Shown: in pieces, positions 36,795 to 46,406 of the stretch
Position numbering within the stretch: the first letter of the stretch is position 1
How the letters are laid out: the number at the start of each line of letters is the position of its first letter
Source of the DNA: Roseibium algicola
GTDB taxonomy: Bacteria; Pseudomonadota; Alphaproteobacteria; Rhizobiales; Stappiaceae
Assembly: GCF_001999245.1 (NCBI RefSeq)
Contig: NZ_CP019630.1
Coordinates: 124,001 to 188,000 of the forward strand
Length of the DNA: 64,000 bases
Direction of reading: 5' to 3'
Translations under genes and position numbers: made by a program
Notes under the pieces: model-generated
Databases searched by the model: none
The model's input: the letters and a program-made list of their open reading frames with translations, nothing else
What the model was told of the DNA's origin: nothing

Positions 36795-37523
36795 ATGATC
36801 AAAGACTTTGAAGGCCGGGTCGCTCTCGTCACCGGCGCCTCCCGCGGAATTGGCTATCAGATCGCAAAGCAGCTCGGCGAACGTGGTGCACATGTCATTG
36901 CGCTTGCGCGGACTGTCGGCGGCCTGGAAGACCTCGATGACGAGATCCGCTCCGCAGGCGGGGAAACAACGCTCGTCCCGCTTGACCTGACCGACTTCGA
37001 CGCGCTCGACCGGCTTGGCGCCGCGATCTACGAACGCTGGAAGAAGCTCGATATCTTCGTTGCCAATGCCGGCATGCTGGGTGTTCTGTCGCCGATCGGC
37101 CACATCAGCCCGAAGGACTTCGAGAAAGTGACAGCGGTGAATGTCGTTGCCAACTGGCGGCTGATCCGCTCTCTGGACCCGCTCCTGCGCCAGTCGGACG
37201 CGGGCCGTGCACTGTTCCTGTCTTCCGTTCATGCAAGCACCTGCACACCTTTCTGGGGCCTTCAGTCCATCAGCAAGGCTTCCGTGGAAGCCATGGCGCG
37301 GACCTGGGCGAATGAAAGCCTGAAGACGAACATGAAGATCAACCTGGCCGACCCGGGCCCTACCCGTACAGGGCTGCGTGCCAAGGCAATGCCGGGCGAG
37401 CTTGCCACCAATCTTCCGACGCCAGATTATGTTGCGGCAGATCTTCTGCCCTTGCTGATGCCGGACGTTCTGGAAACCGGCCGCCTGTACGACCGCGTCA
37501 GCGGAGAATGGATTCAGCCCTAA
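36795..37523 (+). CDS. Short-chain dehydrogenase/reductase lacking the catalytic tyrosine
   Basis: A 242-residue SDR. The cofactor motif is TGASRGIG and VANAGMLG replaces NNAG. Catalytic Ser (LFLSSVHAS) and Lys (SISKAS) are present, but the Tyr of the YxxxK motif is replaced by Gln (WGLQSISK). Without Tyr the classical mechanism cannot operate, so the protein may be catalytically modified or non-enzymatic. Such single-residue changes could also be sequencing error; see the findings. It follows purF by 82 bases. Confidence 0.88.
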   Translation: MIKDFEGRVALVTGASRGIGYQIAKQLGERGAHVIALARTVGGLEDLDDEIRSAGGETTLVPLDLTDFDALDRLGAAIYERWKKLDIFVANAGMLGVLSPIGHISPKDFEKVTAVNVVANWRLIRSLDPLLRQSDAGRALFLSSVHASTCTPFWGLQSISKASVEAMARTWANESLKTNMKINLADPGPTRTGLRAKAMPGELATNLPTPDYVAADLLPLLMPDVLETGRLYDRVSGEWIQP

Positions 37524-37615
37524 GGCGGATCCTGCTGGGCTGATCCAATCAAGGGTTGCATAGCCCGTTCATTCGCTTTACGCCTTCCGGTCGATGATCG
37601 GAAGGGAAGCATGCC

Positions 37616-38230
37616 ATGCGGTCAGATATCAGTGTCATCGCCTGGGATTTCGACGGCGTTCTAAACCGCAATGTCGTCGACGGCAGGTTCATCTGGGCTG
37701 ACACGCTGGAGAGCGACCTCGGAATTGCACTCGATGCATTCGAACGCGGCGTGTTCGATGCCTCCTTCCTGCAAGTCATCTCCGGGAAACGGGACATAAA
37801 AACTCACCTGCAAGACTGGCTTGACCGGAGCGGCTACCTTCTGGATGCGGGAGAACTTCTCGACTACTGGTTTGCCAAGGATGATCTGCGGGATCCCTTC
37901 ACCTGCAGCCTGCTTGAACATCTGACAAGCCATGACGTCGTTCAGGTGATTGCGACGAACAATGAAGATCGCCGCTCCAGCTACATCGAGCACCAGTCCG
38001 GCTTCGGCTCGCTGGTTAGCCGGATTTTCTCTTCCGGCCGCATCAAGTCAGCCAAGCCGGACACCGCGTTCTTCGCCCATGTCAGCGACACTCTCAAGGT
38101 TGCCCCGTCCGAGATCTTGCTGATCGACGACAGCGCCACAAACGTTCGCGTAGCGAAGGCGCTTGGCTGGAAGGGCTTTCATTTTACCGAGAAGACCCGC
38201 CTGGAACTTGCTTCCTTTCTGGAACTTTGA
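37616..38230 (+). CDS. HAD-like hydrolase (phosphatase-type)
   Basis: A 204-residue protein with motif I WDFDGVLNR, motif II around ATNNEDR, motif III SAKPDTAFF and motif IV LLIDDSATN. The first Asp pair of motif I is present (DFDG). It resembles epoxide-hydrolase/phosphatase-like HAD proteins, with a small cap domain. The substrate is unknown. The start has a GAAGGGAAG site; the VOC gene follows after 47 bases and is probably cotranscribed. Confidence 0.88.
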   Translation: MRSDISVIAWDFDGVLNRNVVDGRFIWADTLESDLGIALDAFERGVFDASFLQVISGKRDIKTHLQDWLDRSGYLLDAGELLDYWFAKDDLRDPFTCSLLEHLTSHDVVQVIATNNEDRRSSYIEHQSGFGSLVSRIFSSGRIKSAKPDTAFFAHVSDTLKVAPSEILLIDDSATNVRVAKALGWKGFHFTEKTRLELASFLEL

Positions 38231-38277
38231 AAGCATGCAGGGTATCCAGCGGCGGTCGCTGCAGAGGAGCCAGGAAG

Positions 38278-38649
38278 ATGAAACTCGGCGCGTTCTCGGT
38301 CAGTCTGGCCGTCAAGGATCTCGAAAAATCGAAGGCGTTCTACGAAGGACTTGGCTTCGTGGATATCGGCATCTCGGACGCGGACAACTGGTCGGTCCTG
38401 AAGAATGGCGATACCATCATCGGGCTGTTTCAGGGCATGTTCGACAAGAACATACTCACCTTCAATCCCGGCTGGGATCAGGATGCCAGGACACTGGAAG
38501 ATTTTCAGGATGTACGGGACATCCAAAAGGTGCTGAAGGCGAAGGGATACACTTTCGCATCCGAAGCTGACGAGGCCGGCAGTGGTCGGGCCAGCTTCAT
38601 GCTGGTCGACCCGGATGGAAACCCGGTTCTTGTCGACCAGCATGTGTGA
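38278..38649 (+). CDS. VOC (glyoxalase/bleomycin resistance) family protein
   Basis: A 123-residue single VOC-domain protein, beginning KLGAFSVSLAVKDLEKSKAFYEGLGF, with the C-terminal SFMLVDPDGNPVLVDQHV. VOC proteins are metal enzymes or binding proteins; the substrate is unknown. The ATG at 38278 has an AGGAGCCAGGAAG site just upstream; 17 open codons before it are not family-like. It ends six bases before the stop of the convergent phosphatase gene. Confidence 0.88.
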   Translation: MKLGAFSVSLAVKDLEKSKAFYEGLGFVDIGISDADNWSVLKNGDTIIGLFQGMFDKNILTFNPGWDQDARTLEDFQDVRDIQKVLKAKGYTFASEADEAGSGRASFMLVDPDGNPVLVDQHV

Positions 38650-38655
38650 GGCTGA

Positions 38656-39453
38656 TTAAGCAGCTTCGAAAGGCGCAAAGGAACTTTCGGCGATTTCCTT
38701 CAGATCGGCAAAGACGCCGGGAGCGCCAACAACGACACGTGCGCCGTTGTAAAGGGACTGGTTGATGTCCTGTTCCAGAACTTCACCACCGGCTTCCTTG
38801 GTGATCAGCATGCCTGCAAGGCAGTCCCAGGCGTTCATGTGGGATTCTACATAGCCGATTAGGCGCCCGGAAGCCGCGTAGGCAAGCATCAGACCGCCCG
38901 AGGCGTTGCGGAAGAACACACCGCCCTTGGAGACCAGAGCACCGACGACGTTGACCGCATCCGTAACGGCAGTGCGGCCATTGAAACCAACACCGACTGA
39001 ACCGTGAGAAAGGCTTTCGCTGTCGGAGGCACGGATCGGCTTGCCATTGAGGAACGCACCGTGACCGGCGGCAGCCTTGAAGGTTTCCTTGGACACCGGA
39101 TCATGGATCACACCGACAATCACCTGGCCCTGATGAACGCAGGAGATGATGACGCACCACTGCGGAATGCCGGCAACGAAATTTGCCGTACCGTCGATCG
39201 GGTCGGTAACCCAGGTGTAGCCCGAAGACCCTTCTTCCATGCCATGCTCTTCGCCCAGGATACCGTCGTCCGGATAGCTCTTTGCGAGTTCCGCGCGGAT
39301 GAGCGTTTCCACATTGCGGTCCGCTTCCGAGACGAGGTCCTGATGACCCTTCTGCGTAATCGTCAGCGTGTCCAGCTTGTGAAAATAGTCGAGACCGAGC
39401 TCGCCAGCCTTTTCGGCAAGGGCAACGGCGAATTCCAGCCGGTCGATGGACAT
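38656..39453 (-). CDS. Inositol monophosphatase family protein
   Basis: A 265-residue Mg-dependent phosphatase of the IMPase family. Metal-site residues are in GEEHG (GILGEEHGMEEG), the DPIDGTANF signature at about residue 84, and AWDCLAG near the C-terminus. The substrate could be an inositol phosphate, histidinol phosphate or PAP; the sequence does not decide. It converges with the VOC gene. It is separated from der upstream by two hairpins. Confidence 0.92.
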   Translation of the reverse strand: MSIDRLEFAVALAEKAGELGLDYFHKLDTLTITQKGHQDLVSEADRNVETLIRAELAKSYPDDGILGEEHGMEEGSSGYTWVTDPIDGTANFVAGIPQWCVIISCVHQGQVIVGVIHDPVSKETFKAAAGHGAFLNGKPIRASDSESLSHGSVGVGFNGRTAVTDAVNVVGALVSKGGVFFRNASGGLMLAYAASGRLIGYVESHMNAWDCLAGMLITKEAGGEVLEQDINQSLYNGARVVVGAPGVFADLKEIAESSFAPFEAA

Positions 39454-39483
39454 GGTTCAAACTCCCTTAAGTGTCGATAGCGC

Positions 39484-39552
39484 GGCGGGAAGCTGCTTTC
39501 CCGCCAGGAAAGAAGAATACTGGCTGGCAGCCTGGCAAAATGGCAGGCTGCC
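39484..39552 (-). terminator. Two strong hairpins downstream of der
   Basis: GGCAGCCTG/CAGGCTGCC (39526-39552) and GGCGGGAA/TTCCCGCC (39484-39505) both form perfect stems between the der stop and the phosphatase start. Neither has a long T run, so they may act as Rho-dependent or stabilising ends of the der transcript. Confidence 0.6.
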
Positions 39553-39560
39553 CTCCCCAC

Positions 39561-40982
39561 TCAGCCCCGTTTTCTCTTCGGGGCGTAAGGGTTTTCGCCT
39601 TTGCGATAGGACAGGCGAATGGGAGTTCCGTGTATGTTGAAGGTCTGGCGCAGCGAGTTGACCAGATAGCGCGTGTAGCTTTCCGGCAATTGTTCGGGAC
39701 GCGAACAAAAAACCACGAAATGTGGCGGCCGCGTCTTGGGCTGGGTCATGTAACGCAGGCGCACCCGGCGTCCGGCAACTGCGGGGGGCGGATGGTTCGC
39801 GGTAACCTTGTCCAGCCAACGGTTCAGTTTGGCGGTCGAGACACGCGAATTCCAGGCCTCGTAGGCGGTAAAGACGCTTTCGATCAGGCGATCGACGCCC
39901 TGCCCTTGCTGGCCGGACAAAGTCGCGATCTGAACACCGCGGATCTGGTTGAAATACCGCTCGTTGGCATCCTTGATTTTCTTCCAGGCTTCTTCCCGGT
40001 CTTCGATCAGGTCCCACTTGTTGATCGCAATCACCAGCGCGCGGCCTTCGCGCGCGACCAGATCGATGATCTGCAGGTCCTGCTTCTCGAAGGACATGGT
40101 GGCGTCCAGCGTGACAACGACCACTTCGGCGAACTTGATCGCACGCAGAGCGTCAGCCACGGAAAGCTTTTCGAGCTTTTCCTGAACGCGCGCCTTTTTC
40201 CGGATACCGGCCGTATCGAACAGCTTGATATGCCTGTCGCGCCAGACCCAATCTACCGAGATGGAATCGCGCGTGATGCCTGCTTCCGGTCCGGTCAGCA
40301 TGCGGTCTTCACCCAGCATGCGGTTGATCAGCGTCGACTTGCCCGCATTCGGGCGGCCGACAATGGCGACGCGCAGCGGTCTTTCAATGGTGCCAACCGG
40401 CTCTTCGTCCTCGACGAATTCACCGTCCTCGTCGACATCCACATTGGTGATCGCCTCTTCGCGCTTTGCCTCTTCTTCTTCCGTGACCCGGTCGACATGA
40501 GGTTTCAGAGCGTCATAGAGATCAGCAAGCCCTTCGCCGTGTTCAGCGGAGATTGCAATCGGATCACCAAGACCAAGCGAATAGGATTCGTAAAGTCCGC
40601 TCTCTCCAGCCCGGCCTTCCGCCTTGTTGGCCAGCAGGATCACCGGACGGGTGGTCTTGCGTGCGACTTCGGCAAAATGGGCATCAAGCGGCGTTACACC
40701 AGCACGAGCGTCAATCACGAACAGAACCGCGTCGGCGGTTTCGATCGCCTCCTCGGTCTGCCGGCGCATGCGGCCCTCAAGGGATTCCTTGTCCGCATCT
40801 TCGAGACCGGCGGTGTCGATGATCGTGAAGCGCAAGTCGCCCAAACGGGCATCGCCCGGCCGCCGGTCTCGCGTCACACCAGGTGTGTCGTCTACCAGCG
40901 CCAGGCGCTTGCCCACAAGGCGATTGAACAGGGTGGACTTGCCGACATTCGGCCGTCCGATAATGGCGACAGTAGCGCCCAC
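39561..40982 (-). CDS. der: Ribosome biogenesis GTPase Der
   Basis: A 473-residue protein with two tandem G domains and a C-terminal KH-like domain. It acts in 50S subunit assembly. P-loops are GRPNVGKST (near residue 9) and GRPNAGKST (near residue 209); G3 motifs are DTAGL and DTAGI; the second G4 is NKWD, while the first is NKAE. An acidic linker joins the two domains. The start is a GTG with AGGAG upstream. It lies downstream of the bamB-like gene on the same strand. Confidence 0.96.
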   Translation of the reverse strand: MGATVAIIGRPNVGKSTLFNRLVGKRLALVDDTPGVTRDRRPGDARLGDLRFTIIDTAGLEDADKESLEGRMRRQTEEAIETADAVLFVIDARAGVTPLDAHFAEVARKTTRPVILLANKAEGRAGESGLYESYSLGLGDPIAISAEHGEGLADLYDALKPHVDRVTEEEEAKREEAITNVDVDEDGEFVEDEEPVGTIERPLRVAIVGRPNAGKSTLINRMLGEDRMLTGPEAGITRDSISVDWVWRDRHIKLFDTAGIRKKARVQEKLEKLSVADALRAIKFAEVVVVTLDATMSFEKQDLQIIDLVAREGRALVIAINKWDLIEDREEAWKKIKDANERYFNQIRGVQIATLSGQQGQGVDRLIESVFTAYEAWNSRVSTAKLNRWLDKVTANHPPPAVAGRRVRLRYMTQPKTRPPHFVVFCSRPEQLPESYTRYLVNSLRQTFNIHGTPIRLSYRKGENPYAPKRKRG

Positions 40983-41029
40983 AGCAGATTCTCCTGATAG
41001 GCGGGCCTCTTCGGGCCCTGCCTCAAATG

Positions 41030-42382
41030 CTAGTTGAAGGCAGCGACGCCGTCATTGCCTGTCAGCACGATAATCCGGCCTCCGGCGACAATCGGTGTCA
41101 CATAGACATCCGTATTGGTCCGCTGCGTCAACATGGTTTTTCCAGAAGCGGCATCCACGATTGCGATCTGACCGTCGCTGGAAAAGGCAACCAGTGCCCC
41201 ATTTGCCAGGATCGGGCCAGCCCAGTTGCGGCGCTTCTTCTTCTTTTCCGGACGCGGCAAGGCCGTTGCCCAGAGGGTTTCCCCGTTTTTCAGATTGAGG
41301 GCGACCATACGGTCGTCGAGATCAACCATGAACAACGCGCTGCCGGAGACAACCGGCGTGTGCACGCTGCCGAGATCCTGTTCCCAGCGACGCTGGCCGG
41401 TGCGGGCATCCACCGCAACCGTGCGGCCGGCAACACCAGTGGCATAAACCGTACTGCCGGAGACAACCGGGCTCGCAGAAACGTCCGCGAGACCTGACAG
41501 GGCAAGTGTCCTGAAGCCGCGCGACACGCCATCGATCCAGGCCGGTTCGCCCGACTTGATGTCGATTGCCATGATTTCACCGGAGGAGAACGGCACGATG
41601 ACACGGTTGCCGGAAATGGCCGGATTGGCCGCAGACAACAGACCAGCGGTTTCCTCGATACCTGCATAAGTCCAGGCAACGCTGCCGTCAGACTGCTTCA
41701 GGGCATAGACTTCGTTGGACTGGGATACAACGATGACATGACCGGCACCGGCAACAGGCGCACCGCGAGCCGGCGTGTCGATGTCGACTTTCCAGATTTC
41801 CCGGCCGGAGCCCGCTTCAAGAGCCGCCACCTGACGATAGCTGGTGGCTGCGTAGACAACGCCGCCTTCAACGGCGACACCACCACCAGGCCCCACATCC
41901 CTTTCGCCTTCCGGACGCAGGTTCTGGGTCCACTGGCGTCCACCGCCCGTCGACAACGCTACGACTTCGCCATTCGGCTTGTAGACGTAAATACGGTTGC
42001 CATCGCTGACCGGACGGGAAGACACCCGAAGTGCGGATGTTGTCAGCCCGCCGCCGGACGAGCCGACCTGAGCGCGCCAGGCACGATTGCCGGAGACGGA
42101 TATGGCGACGTTGCCCGGATCGTTGGTCAGGCCACCACCGGCTGTTGACCAGGACTGCCCGCCGGTCGCAGAACCGACCTTTGCTGCCTGGCCAAGCGCT
42201 TCGGCTGCCGGATCGGCACCGTCGAAAACGGGCTGGCGCTCACCCTTGAGGATTTTCTCGCGAGCAAACGGGTTTATGTTCTCGGTAAATTCGCTGACCG
42301 ACCCGCAACCGGTGAGGACGAGCGAAAGCGCAATGGCACCAAAAACACCGCGTCTGCGGAAAGAAACGGTTACAAAACTCAC
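41030..42382 (-). CDS. bamB: BamB-like outer-membrane assembly lipoprotein (PQQ-type beta-propeller)
   Basis: A 450-residue lipoprotein. The lipobox is LVLTGCGS with the lipidated Cys near residue 26. The body contains repeated beta-propeller blades ([25 protein letters not shown] and similar GxxxWxxxL segments), as in BamB of the outer-membrane protein insertion complex. It overlaps the TPR gene by four bases and is upstream of der; bamB and der adjacency is also known in other proteobacteria. Confidence 0.88.
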   Translation of the reverse strand: MSFVTVSFRRRGVFGAIALSLVLTGCGSVSEFTENINPFAREKILKGERQPVFDGADPAAEALGQAAKVGSATGGQSWSTAGGGLTNDPGNVAISVSGNRAWRAQVGSSGGGLTTSALRVSSRPVSDGNRIYVYKPNGEVVALSTGGGRQWTQNLRPEGERDVGPGGGVAVEGGVVYAATSYRQVAALEAGSGREIWKVDIDTPARGAPVAGAGHVIVVSQSNEVYALKQSDGSVAWTYAGIEETAGLLSAANPAISGNRVIVPFSSGEIMAIDIKSGEPAWIDGVSRGFRTLALSGLADVSASPVVSGSTVYATGVAGRTVAVDARTGQRRWEQDLGSVHTPVVSGSALFMVDLDDRMVALNLKNGETLWATALPRPEKKKKRRNWAGPILANGALVAFSSDGQIAIVDAASGKTMLTQRTNTDVYVTPIVAGGRIIVLTGNDGVAAFN

Positions 42383-43062
42383 TGGTTGTTTCCTTCACTG
42401 TCCGCCTTGGCTTCGCCGTTGCTGGACCGGATCACGTCACTCAGGATCGACACGCGTCGGCTCACGTCTGCCGGTGTTTCCGCGTCGTCTTCAAGAGCGG
42501 AAATCCACTGACGGGCTGTTTCAATATCGCCGGCTTTCCATGCACTTAGGGCAAGAAGTTCGCGTGCAGCTGCACGGAACGGACCTGTGTCGCCGGTCAG
42601 CTTCTCGACCCGGTCGGCAATATCGCCGTAGCCTTGGGTGTCGACGGCAAGATAAGCAGCACGCAGCGCTGCAACATCACGCAGAGCATCCATGATGCTG
42701 GTATCGCGCGACAGGGCATCGAATTCGGCCAGGGCTTCTTCAGTCTTGCCGGAATTGGAAAGATCGGTTGCCTGACGCAGTTTCGCCAAGGCCGGGTATC
42801 CGCCAAGGGCGTTGTCCAGTTCACCGTAAAGAGCTGCTGCTTCTTCGTAGTTCTGGGCTTCGGAAAGCCTCACGGCTTCAAAGAACGTGTCGCCAGCGCT
42901 CTGGGACTGCTGTTCCTGCCAGTAGAGCCAGCCGCGATAGCCGCCGGTTCCGACAATGATCAAGACCGCAACGCCAAGCACCCACGGACCGAAGCGGTCC
43001 CAAAGCCGACGGTATTTTTCCTGGCGGATATCTTCATCGACTTCACGAAAAATGTCAGACAT
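42379..43062 (-). CDS. Membrane-anchored TPR-like protein (YfgM/DUF2133 type)
   Basis: A 227-residue protein: a cytosolic N-terminus (SDIFREVDEDIRQEKYRRLWDRFG), one transmembrane helix (VLGVAVLIIVGTGGYRGWLYW) and a helical repeat domain (FFEAVRLSEAQNYEEAAALYGEL). This is the YfgM-like plan of proteins adjacent to bamB/der in proteobacteria. YfgM works with the Sec translocon and periplasmic chaperones in E. coli; the role here is inferred. It overlaps the downstream bamB by four bases. Confidence 0.85.
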   Translation of the reverse strand: MSDIFREVDEDIRQEKYRRLWDRFGPWVLGVAVLIIVGTGGYRGWLYWQEQQSQSAGDTFFEAVRLSEAQNYEEAAALYGELDNALGGYPALAKLRQATDLSNSGKTEEALAEFDALSRDTSIMDALRDVAALRAAYLAVDTQGYGDIADRVEKLTGDTGPFRAAARELLALSAWKAGDIETARQWISALEDDAETPADVSRRVSILSDVIRSSNGEAKADSEGNNQ

Positions 43063-43209
43063 GCGTGTCTATTTCCTGCATTCACTTCTTCGGCCCGGCA
43101 CGTCTGCCCGGGCACGGCCCCTTCATGAGTGGCGCACATTATCCACTTGATCCGGCTCGGGCAATTCCCTGAAGGGGCTTAAATCGGTCCTTCATGGCGC
43201 AAGTGGGGC

Positions 43210-43232
43210 AATCCGGCACGGAATGCCGGATT
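43210..43232 (-). terminator. Hairpin downstream of the NnrU-like gene
   Basis: AATCCGGC and GCCGGATT pair perfectly over a seven-base loop, 32 bases beyond the stop of the minus-strand gene. No T run follows on that strand, so it is a weak terminator candidate. Confidence 0.45.
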
Positions 43233-43263
43233 TCTAACGTAATTTCAAGCTCCGCGACCGCTA

Positions 43264-43848
43264 TCAGGCCACCGGAACGCCGATCAACAAGGCGTGCAGC
43301 TTCCACGCAAACAGTCCGTAGAGAACCAAGCCCAACAGAATCACGACAAAATCGGAGTATTTTCCGGGCTTGGCCGTTGCCAGTGCACCTATCTGCCCGG
43401 CGCCGGGCCCGCGGCGCTTGACCGAAATCCGGTCTGCCACTGCCCAGGCGAGAAAACCGCCAAACAAAAGCACCGAAGCCAGATCGCCATTTGCCAGAAG
43501 GTGAGCCAATGCCCAAAGCTTTACGGCTACCAGCATCGGATGTTTCAGGACTGTCTTGATCCGCGACGGCACATAGGCAGCGACAAGGAAAATGAAAACA
43601 GGAACCATGAACAGCATGGTGACGTGGCGCAGCCAGAACGGCGGATCGTACAGCACCGGCGGGCCTTCAAAACGGGCCACGCCATAACCGTAAACGATCA
43701 GCCCCAGACCGACGAACGACAAGAGCGTATATAGCCCCTTGTACGGTGTTTCGCCGAGCCTTGAGACCAGCCCATTGCGCGTTGCCGGAAACATCGGCAA
43801 CGTGTGAATTCCCAAAAACAGCACAAGGCCGGCGATCAACAAGGCCAT
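43264..43848 (-). CDS. NnrU family membrane protein
   Basis: A 194-residue integral membrane protein with about five helices (ALLIAGLVLFLGIHTLPMF, FVGLGLIVYGYG, MLFMVPVFIFLVAAYV and others). It matches the NnrU plan, with IHTLP near the start and PMLVAVKLWALAHLLANGD in the middle. NnrU proteins were linked to nitric-oxide reduction in denitrifiers, but many members occur without that pathway. No denitrification gene is near. The start at 43848 follows a GGGAGAGCGGG site. Confidence 0.82.
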   Translation of the reverse strand: MALLIAGLVLFLGIHTLPMFPATRNGLVSRLGETPYKGLYTLLSFVGLGLIVYGYGVARFEGPPVLYDPPFWLRHVTMLFMVPVFIFLVAAYVPSRIKTVLKHPMLVAVKLWALAHLLANGDLASVLLFGGFLAWAVADRISVKRRGPGAGQIGALATAKPGKYSDFVVILLGLVLYGLFAWKLHALLIGVPVA

Positions 43849-43948
43849 TCCCGCTCTCCCTCTTTTGCCCGCAAGCGGCCGGGTGCCCTCAGACCCGGAC
43901 ATCCCTTGCGGCGAAGATAGGTGGCTGGCGGTACACCTGCAACCAGCT

Positions 43949-45088
43949 TCAGACGAGCAATTTGACTGCCTCAGCGGCAGCAAGCGCCTGTGGACGGCTG
44001 GCCTGGTGTTCGATTTCGACGAACGTTCCCGTTTCGGCGGATTTCAAAATCGACACCATGACATCGACCGCATGCAGTGCCCGTTCGAGCGAACAGCGGA
44101 ACTCGGTATCGTCTCCACTCAGGATCGACTGGGCCATGTCTGCCAGGCCGGCAGCGCGGTAGTTCGCACGCGGCAGGCCGTTGTCGTCGACATTCGCCAA
44201 ACCGAACGGGTGCATCGCATCGTCCAGTGCTTTTGTCGCTCCATCTTCGGTGACCAGGCTGACGTCTCCGCCGAAATAGTTCGGATCAGCCAGAAAAAGT
44301 GTTCCCCGGGTTCCGTAAAGCTCCATAGGCTGGTGCCTGTGTGCCCAGACGTCCCAGCTCGCCGTCAGCGTTACTTTTGCACCGGACACGAACTCAAGAA
44401 TCGCATGGATCGTGGTGAGGGTGGTGACATCGATCTTTTCACCAATTCGAGTGCCGCTCCCGATCGTCCGGGTCTTGAACGGCATGGCTGACATGGCGCA
44501 CACACGCTTTACCGAGCCGATCAGATTGAGCAGAGCGGCAATATAATAAGGTCCGAGGTCGAGAACCGGGCCCCCTCCCGGCTTGAAGAAGAAGTCCGGG
44601 TTGGGATGCCAATGCTCCATACCGTGGCTCATGACATGGCACGTGCCGCCAACGATTTCTCCGATCAGTCCTTCGTCAACTGCCTTGCGCGCAATCTGAT
44701 GTGCCCCTCCCAGAAACGTATCCGGTGCACACCCGACCCTCAGATGTTTTTTGCGTGCAAAATCGGCAAGCGCCTGCCCGTCCCGGATCGACAGAGCCAG
44801 AGGTTTTTCCGAGTAGACATGCTTCCCGTGTGCCAGGATTTCATGGGAAACGAGATAATGGGCATCGGGAACAGTCAGATTGACAATCAGATCGACATCA
44901 TCCGCCAGAAGCAGGTCGTGCACGGTGAGTGCACGCACGCCGTATTCGGATGCGCGCTCTTCCGCAGCATGACGGTTCAGATCCGCACAGGCCCTGATTT
45001 CAAGGCCATTGAACTTTGGCGCCAGATCAAAATAAGTCTTTGAGATGGTGCCGCATCCGATGATGCCGATGCCCAGTTTGTCTGCCAT
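43949..45088 (-). CDS. Gfo/Idh/MocA family oxidoreductase
   Basis: A 379-residue NAD(P)-dependent oxidoreductase. The Rossmann motif is GIIGCGTISKTYF, EKPL (YSEKPLALS) contains the conserved catalytic lysine, and the C-terminal domain is alpha/beta. Substrates are usually sugars or polyols; no sugar specificity is visible. It is downstream of zur by 86 bases on the same strand, so it may be part of the zinc-regulated unit or have its own promoter. Confidence 0.9.
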   Translation of the reverse strand: MADKLGIGIIGCGTISKTYFDLAPKFNGLEIRACADLNRHAAEERASEYGVRALTVHDLLLADDVDLIVNLTVPDAHYLVSHEILAHGKHVYSEKPLALSIRDGQALADFARKKHLRVGCAPDTFLGGAHQIARKAVDEGLIGEIVGGTCHVMSHGMEHWHPNPDFFFKPGGGPVLDLGPYYIAALLNLIGSVKRVCAMSAMPFKTRTIGSGTRIGEKIDVTTLTTIHAILEFVSGAKVTLTASWDVWAHRHQPMELYGTRGTLFLADPNYFGGDVSLVTEDGATKALDDAMHPFGLANVDDNGLPRANYRAAGLADMAQSILSGDDTEFRCSLERALHAVDVMVSILKSAETGTFVEIEHQASRPQALAAAEAVKLLV

Positions 45089-45174
45089 GAACCTCTCCGC
45101 GGATTCGATGCAGACATCCTAGAACAAAGACAGTGTCTCGGAAATCAAATGGATGCCGGGAAACACCGCCAGGG

Positions 45175-45582
45175 TTACATCGGCATGGTGCACTGCCGGC
45201 AGGTGCCGCGCAGTTCGATGGTCGTCCGGGACAACTGGAAGCCTTCGCTCTGCGTCCATTCCCTCAGGAGGGAAATGGCCTTGTCCGGCGTAAACTCGCT
45301 GACGACACCACATTTTTCACAGATGGCGAAGGCAGCCGTGCCATGACCGGAGCAGCCCTTGTGGGAACAGGCCACAAAGGCATTGAGGCTTTCCAGCCGG
45401 TGGACCATTCCGTATTCCACCAGCTTGTCGAGAGCCCGGTAGACCTGCAGCGGCGCACGGAAACCGCTGTCGCGCAACAGATCGAGAATCGCATAGGCCG
45501 TCAAAGGTCCACCCGCGTCCGACAACGAGCCGAACACCAGGGCCTGGTTCTTGGTCAGTTCGGGATGTGTCTCAACGCTCAC
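45175..45582 (-). CDS. zur: Zinc uptake regulator (Fur family)
   Basis: A 135-residue Fur-family repressor. The N-terminal winged helix (TAYAILDLLRDSGFRAPLQVYRALDKLVEYGMVHRLES) is followed by the dimerisation domain with two CxxC pairs (CEKCGVV and CRQC) that form the structural zinc site. Assignment to Zur, rather than Fur, rests on its place directly behind znuC-znuB, with which it shares a GTGA overlap. It has a strong AAGGAG site before its GTG. Confidence 0.9.
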   Translation of the reverse strand: MSVETHPELTKNQALVFGSLSDAGGPLTAYAILDLLRDSGFRAPLQVYRALDKLVEYGMVHRLESLNAFVACSHKGCSGHGTAAFAICEKCGVVSEFTPDKAISLLREWTQSEGFQLSRTTIELRGTCRQCTMPM

Positions 45583-46406
45583 GGACGATCTCCTTTCGTG
45601 CTCGATCTCACCCTTCTCACGATTTGCACGCCCGGGACAAGACTGACGACAAACAGCGCCATCGCCGCAACGACGATGGAGGGGCCGGACGGGGTATCAT
45701 AGGCCAGCGAACTATAGAGCCCGCCGACGACGGCGGCGGCTCCGGTCAGAGCTGCAATCACCGCCATCTGTTCCGGCGATGCCGACAGGCGCCGGGCGGC
45801 GGCGGCGGGAATGATCAGCAGCGCGGTGATCAGCAGCGCGCCGATGATCTTCAGAGAAATGGCAATGACGATTGCCGTCAGCAGCATGAAGATCAGCTCG
45901 GTCCGCTCAGGCTTCAGCCCCTCGCCAGCAGCAAGGTCCGGACTGACCGTTGCTGCGAACAGGCGGCGCCAGATGACCACGAGGACACCGAGCACGATCG
46001 CACCGCCAGCGTAGATCATGGCAATGTCCATGGGTGTGACGGCCAGGATATCGCCGAAGAGCAGCCCCAGCAGATCGACCCGGACCCATGTCATGAAGGC
46101 CAGACAGACCAATCCCAGGGCGAGCGCGGAATGGGACAGCAAGCCAAGCAACGCATCGGAAGACAGCGTGTCGCTACGCCTCAGTGCCATCAGCACGATC
46201 GCCAGAAGGATGGAAACAACCCCGACGGCCAACGTGGTGTTGACATTGAGGAGCAGCGACAGGGCAACGCCCAGCAAGGCTGCGTGCGACAGCGTATCGC
46301 CGAAATAGGCCATGCGACGCCAGACGATGAAACAGCCAAGCGGTCCAGCAACAAGTGCCACACCTATGCCGGCAATGAGTGCACGGGTGAAGAAATCATC
46401 CAGCAT
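45579..46406 (-). CDS. znuB: Zinc ABC transporter permease ZnuB
   Basis: A 275-residue inner-membrane permease of the ABC-3 family, with about eight helices (ALIAGIGVALVAGPLGCFIVW, LSHAALLGVALSLLLN, IAISLKIIGALLITALLIIPA and others). It forms the membrane channel of the high-affinity zinc uptake system with ZnuC. I start it at MLDDFFTRALIAG; the long upstream frame antisense-overlaps znuC and is not family-like. It overlaps znuC by 11 bases. Confidence 0.93.
   Translation of the reverse strand: MLDDFFTRALIAGIGVALVAGPLGCFIVWRRMAYFGDTLSHAALLGVALSLLLNVNTTLAVGVVSILLAIVLMALRRSDTLSSDALLGLLSHSALALGLVCLAFMTWVRVDLLGLLFGDILAVTPMDIAMIYAGGAIVLGVLVVIWRRLFAATVSPDLAAGEGLKPERTELIFMLLTAIVIAISLKIIGALLITALLIIPAAAARRLSASPEQMAVIAALTGAAAVVGGLYSSLAYDTPSGPSIVVAAMALFVVSLVPGVQIVRRVRSSTKGDRP

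Noticed and set aside
39471..40997. 508-codon plus-strand frame opposite der
   Set aside because: Antisense to the der gene; long frames opposite GC-rich genes are common, and the protein has no known motifs.
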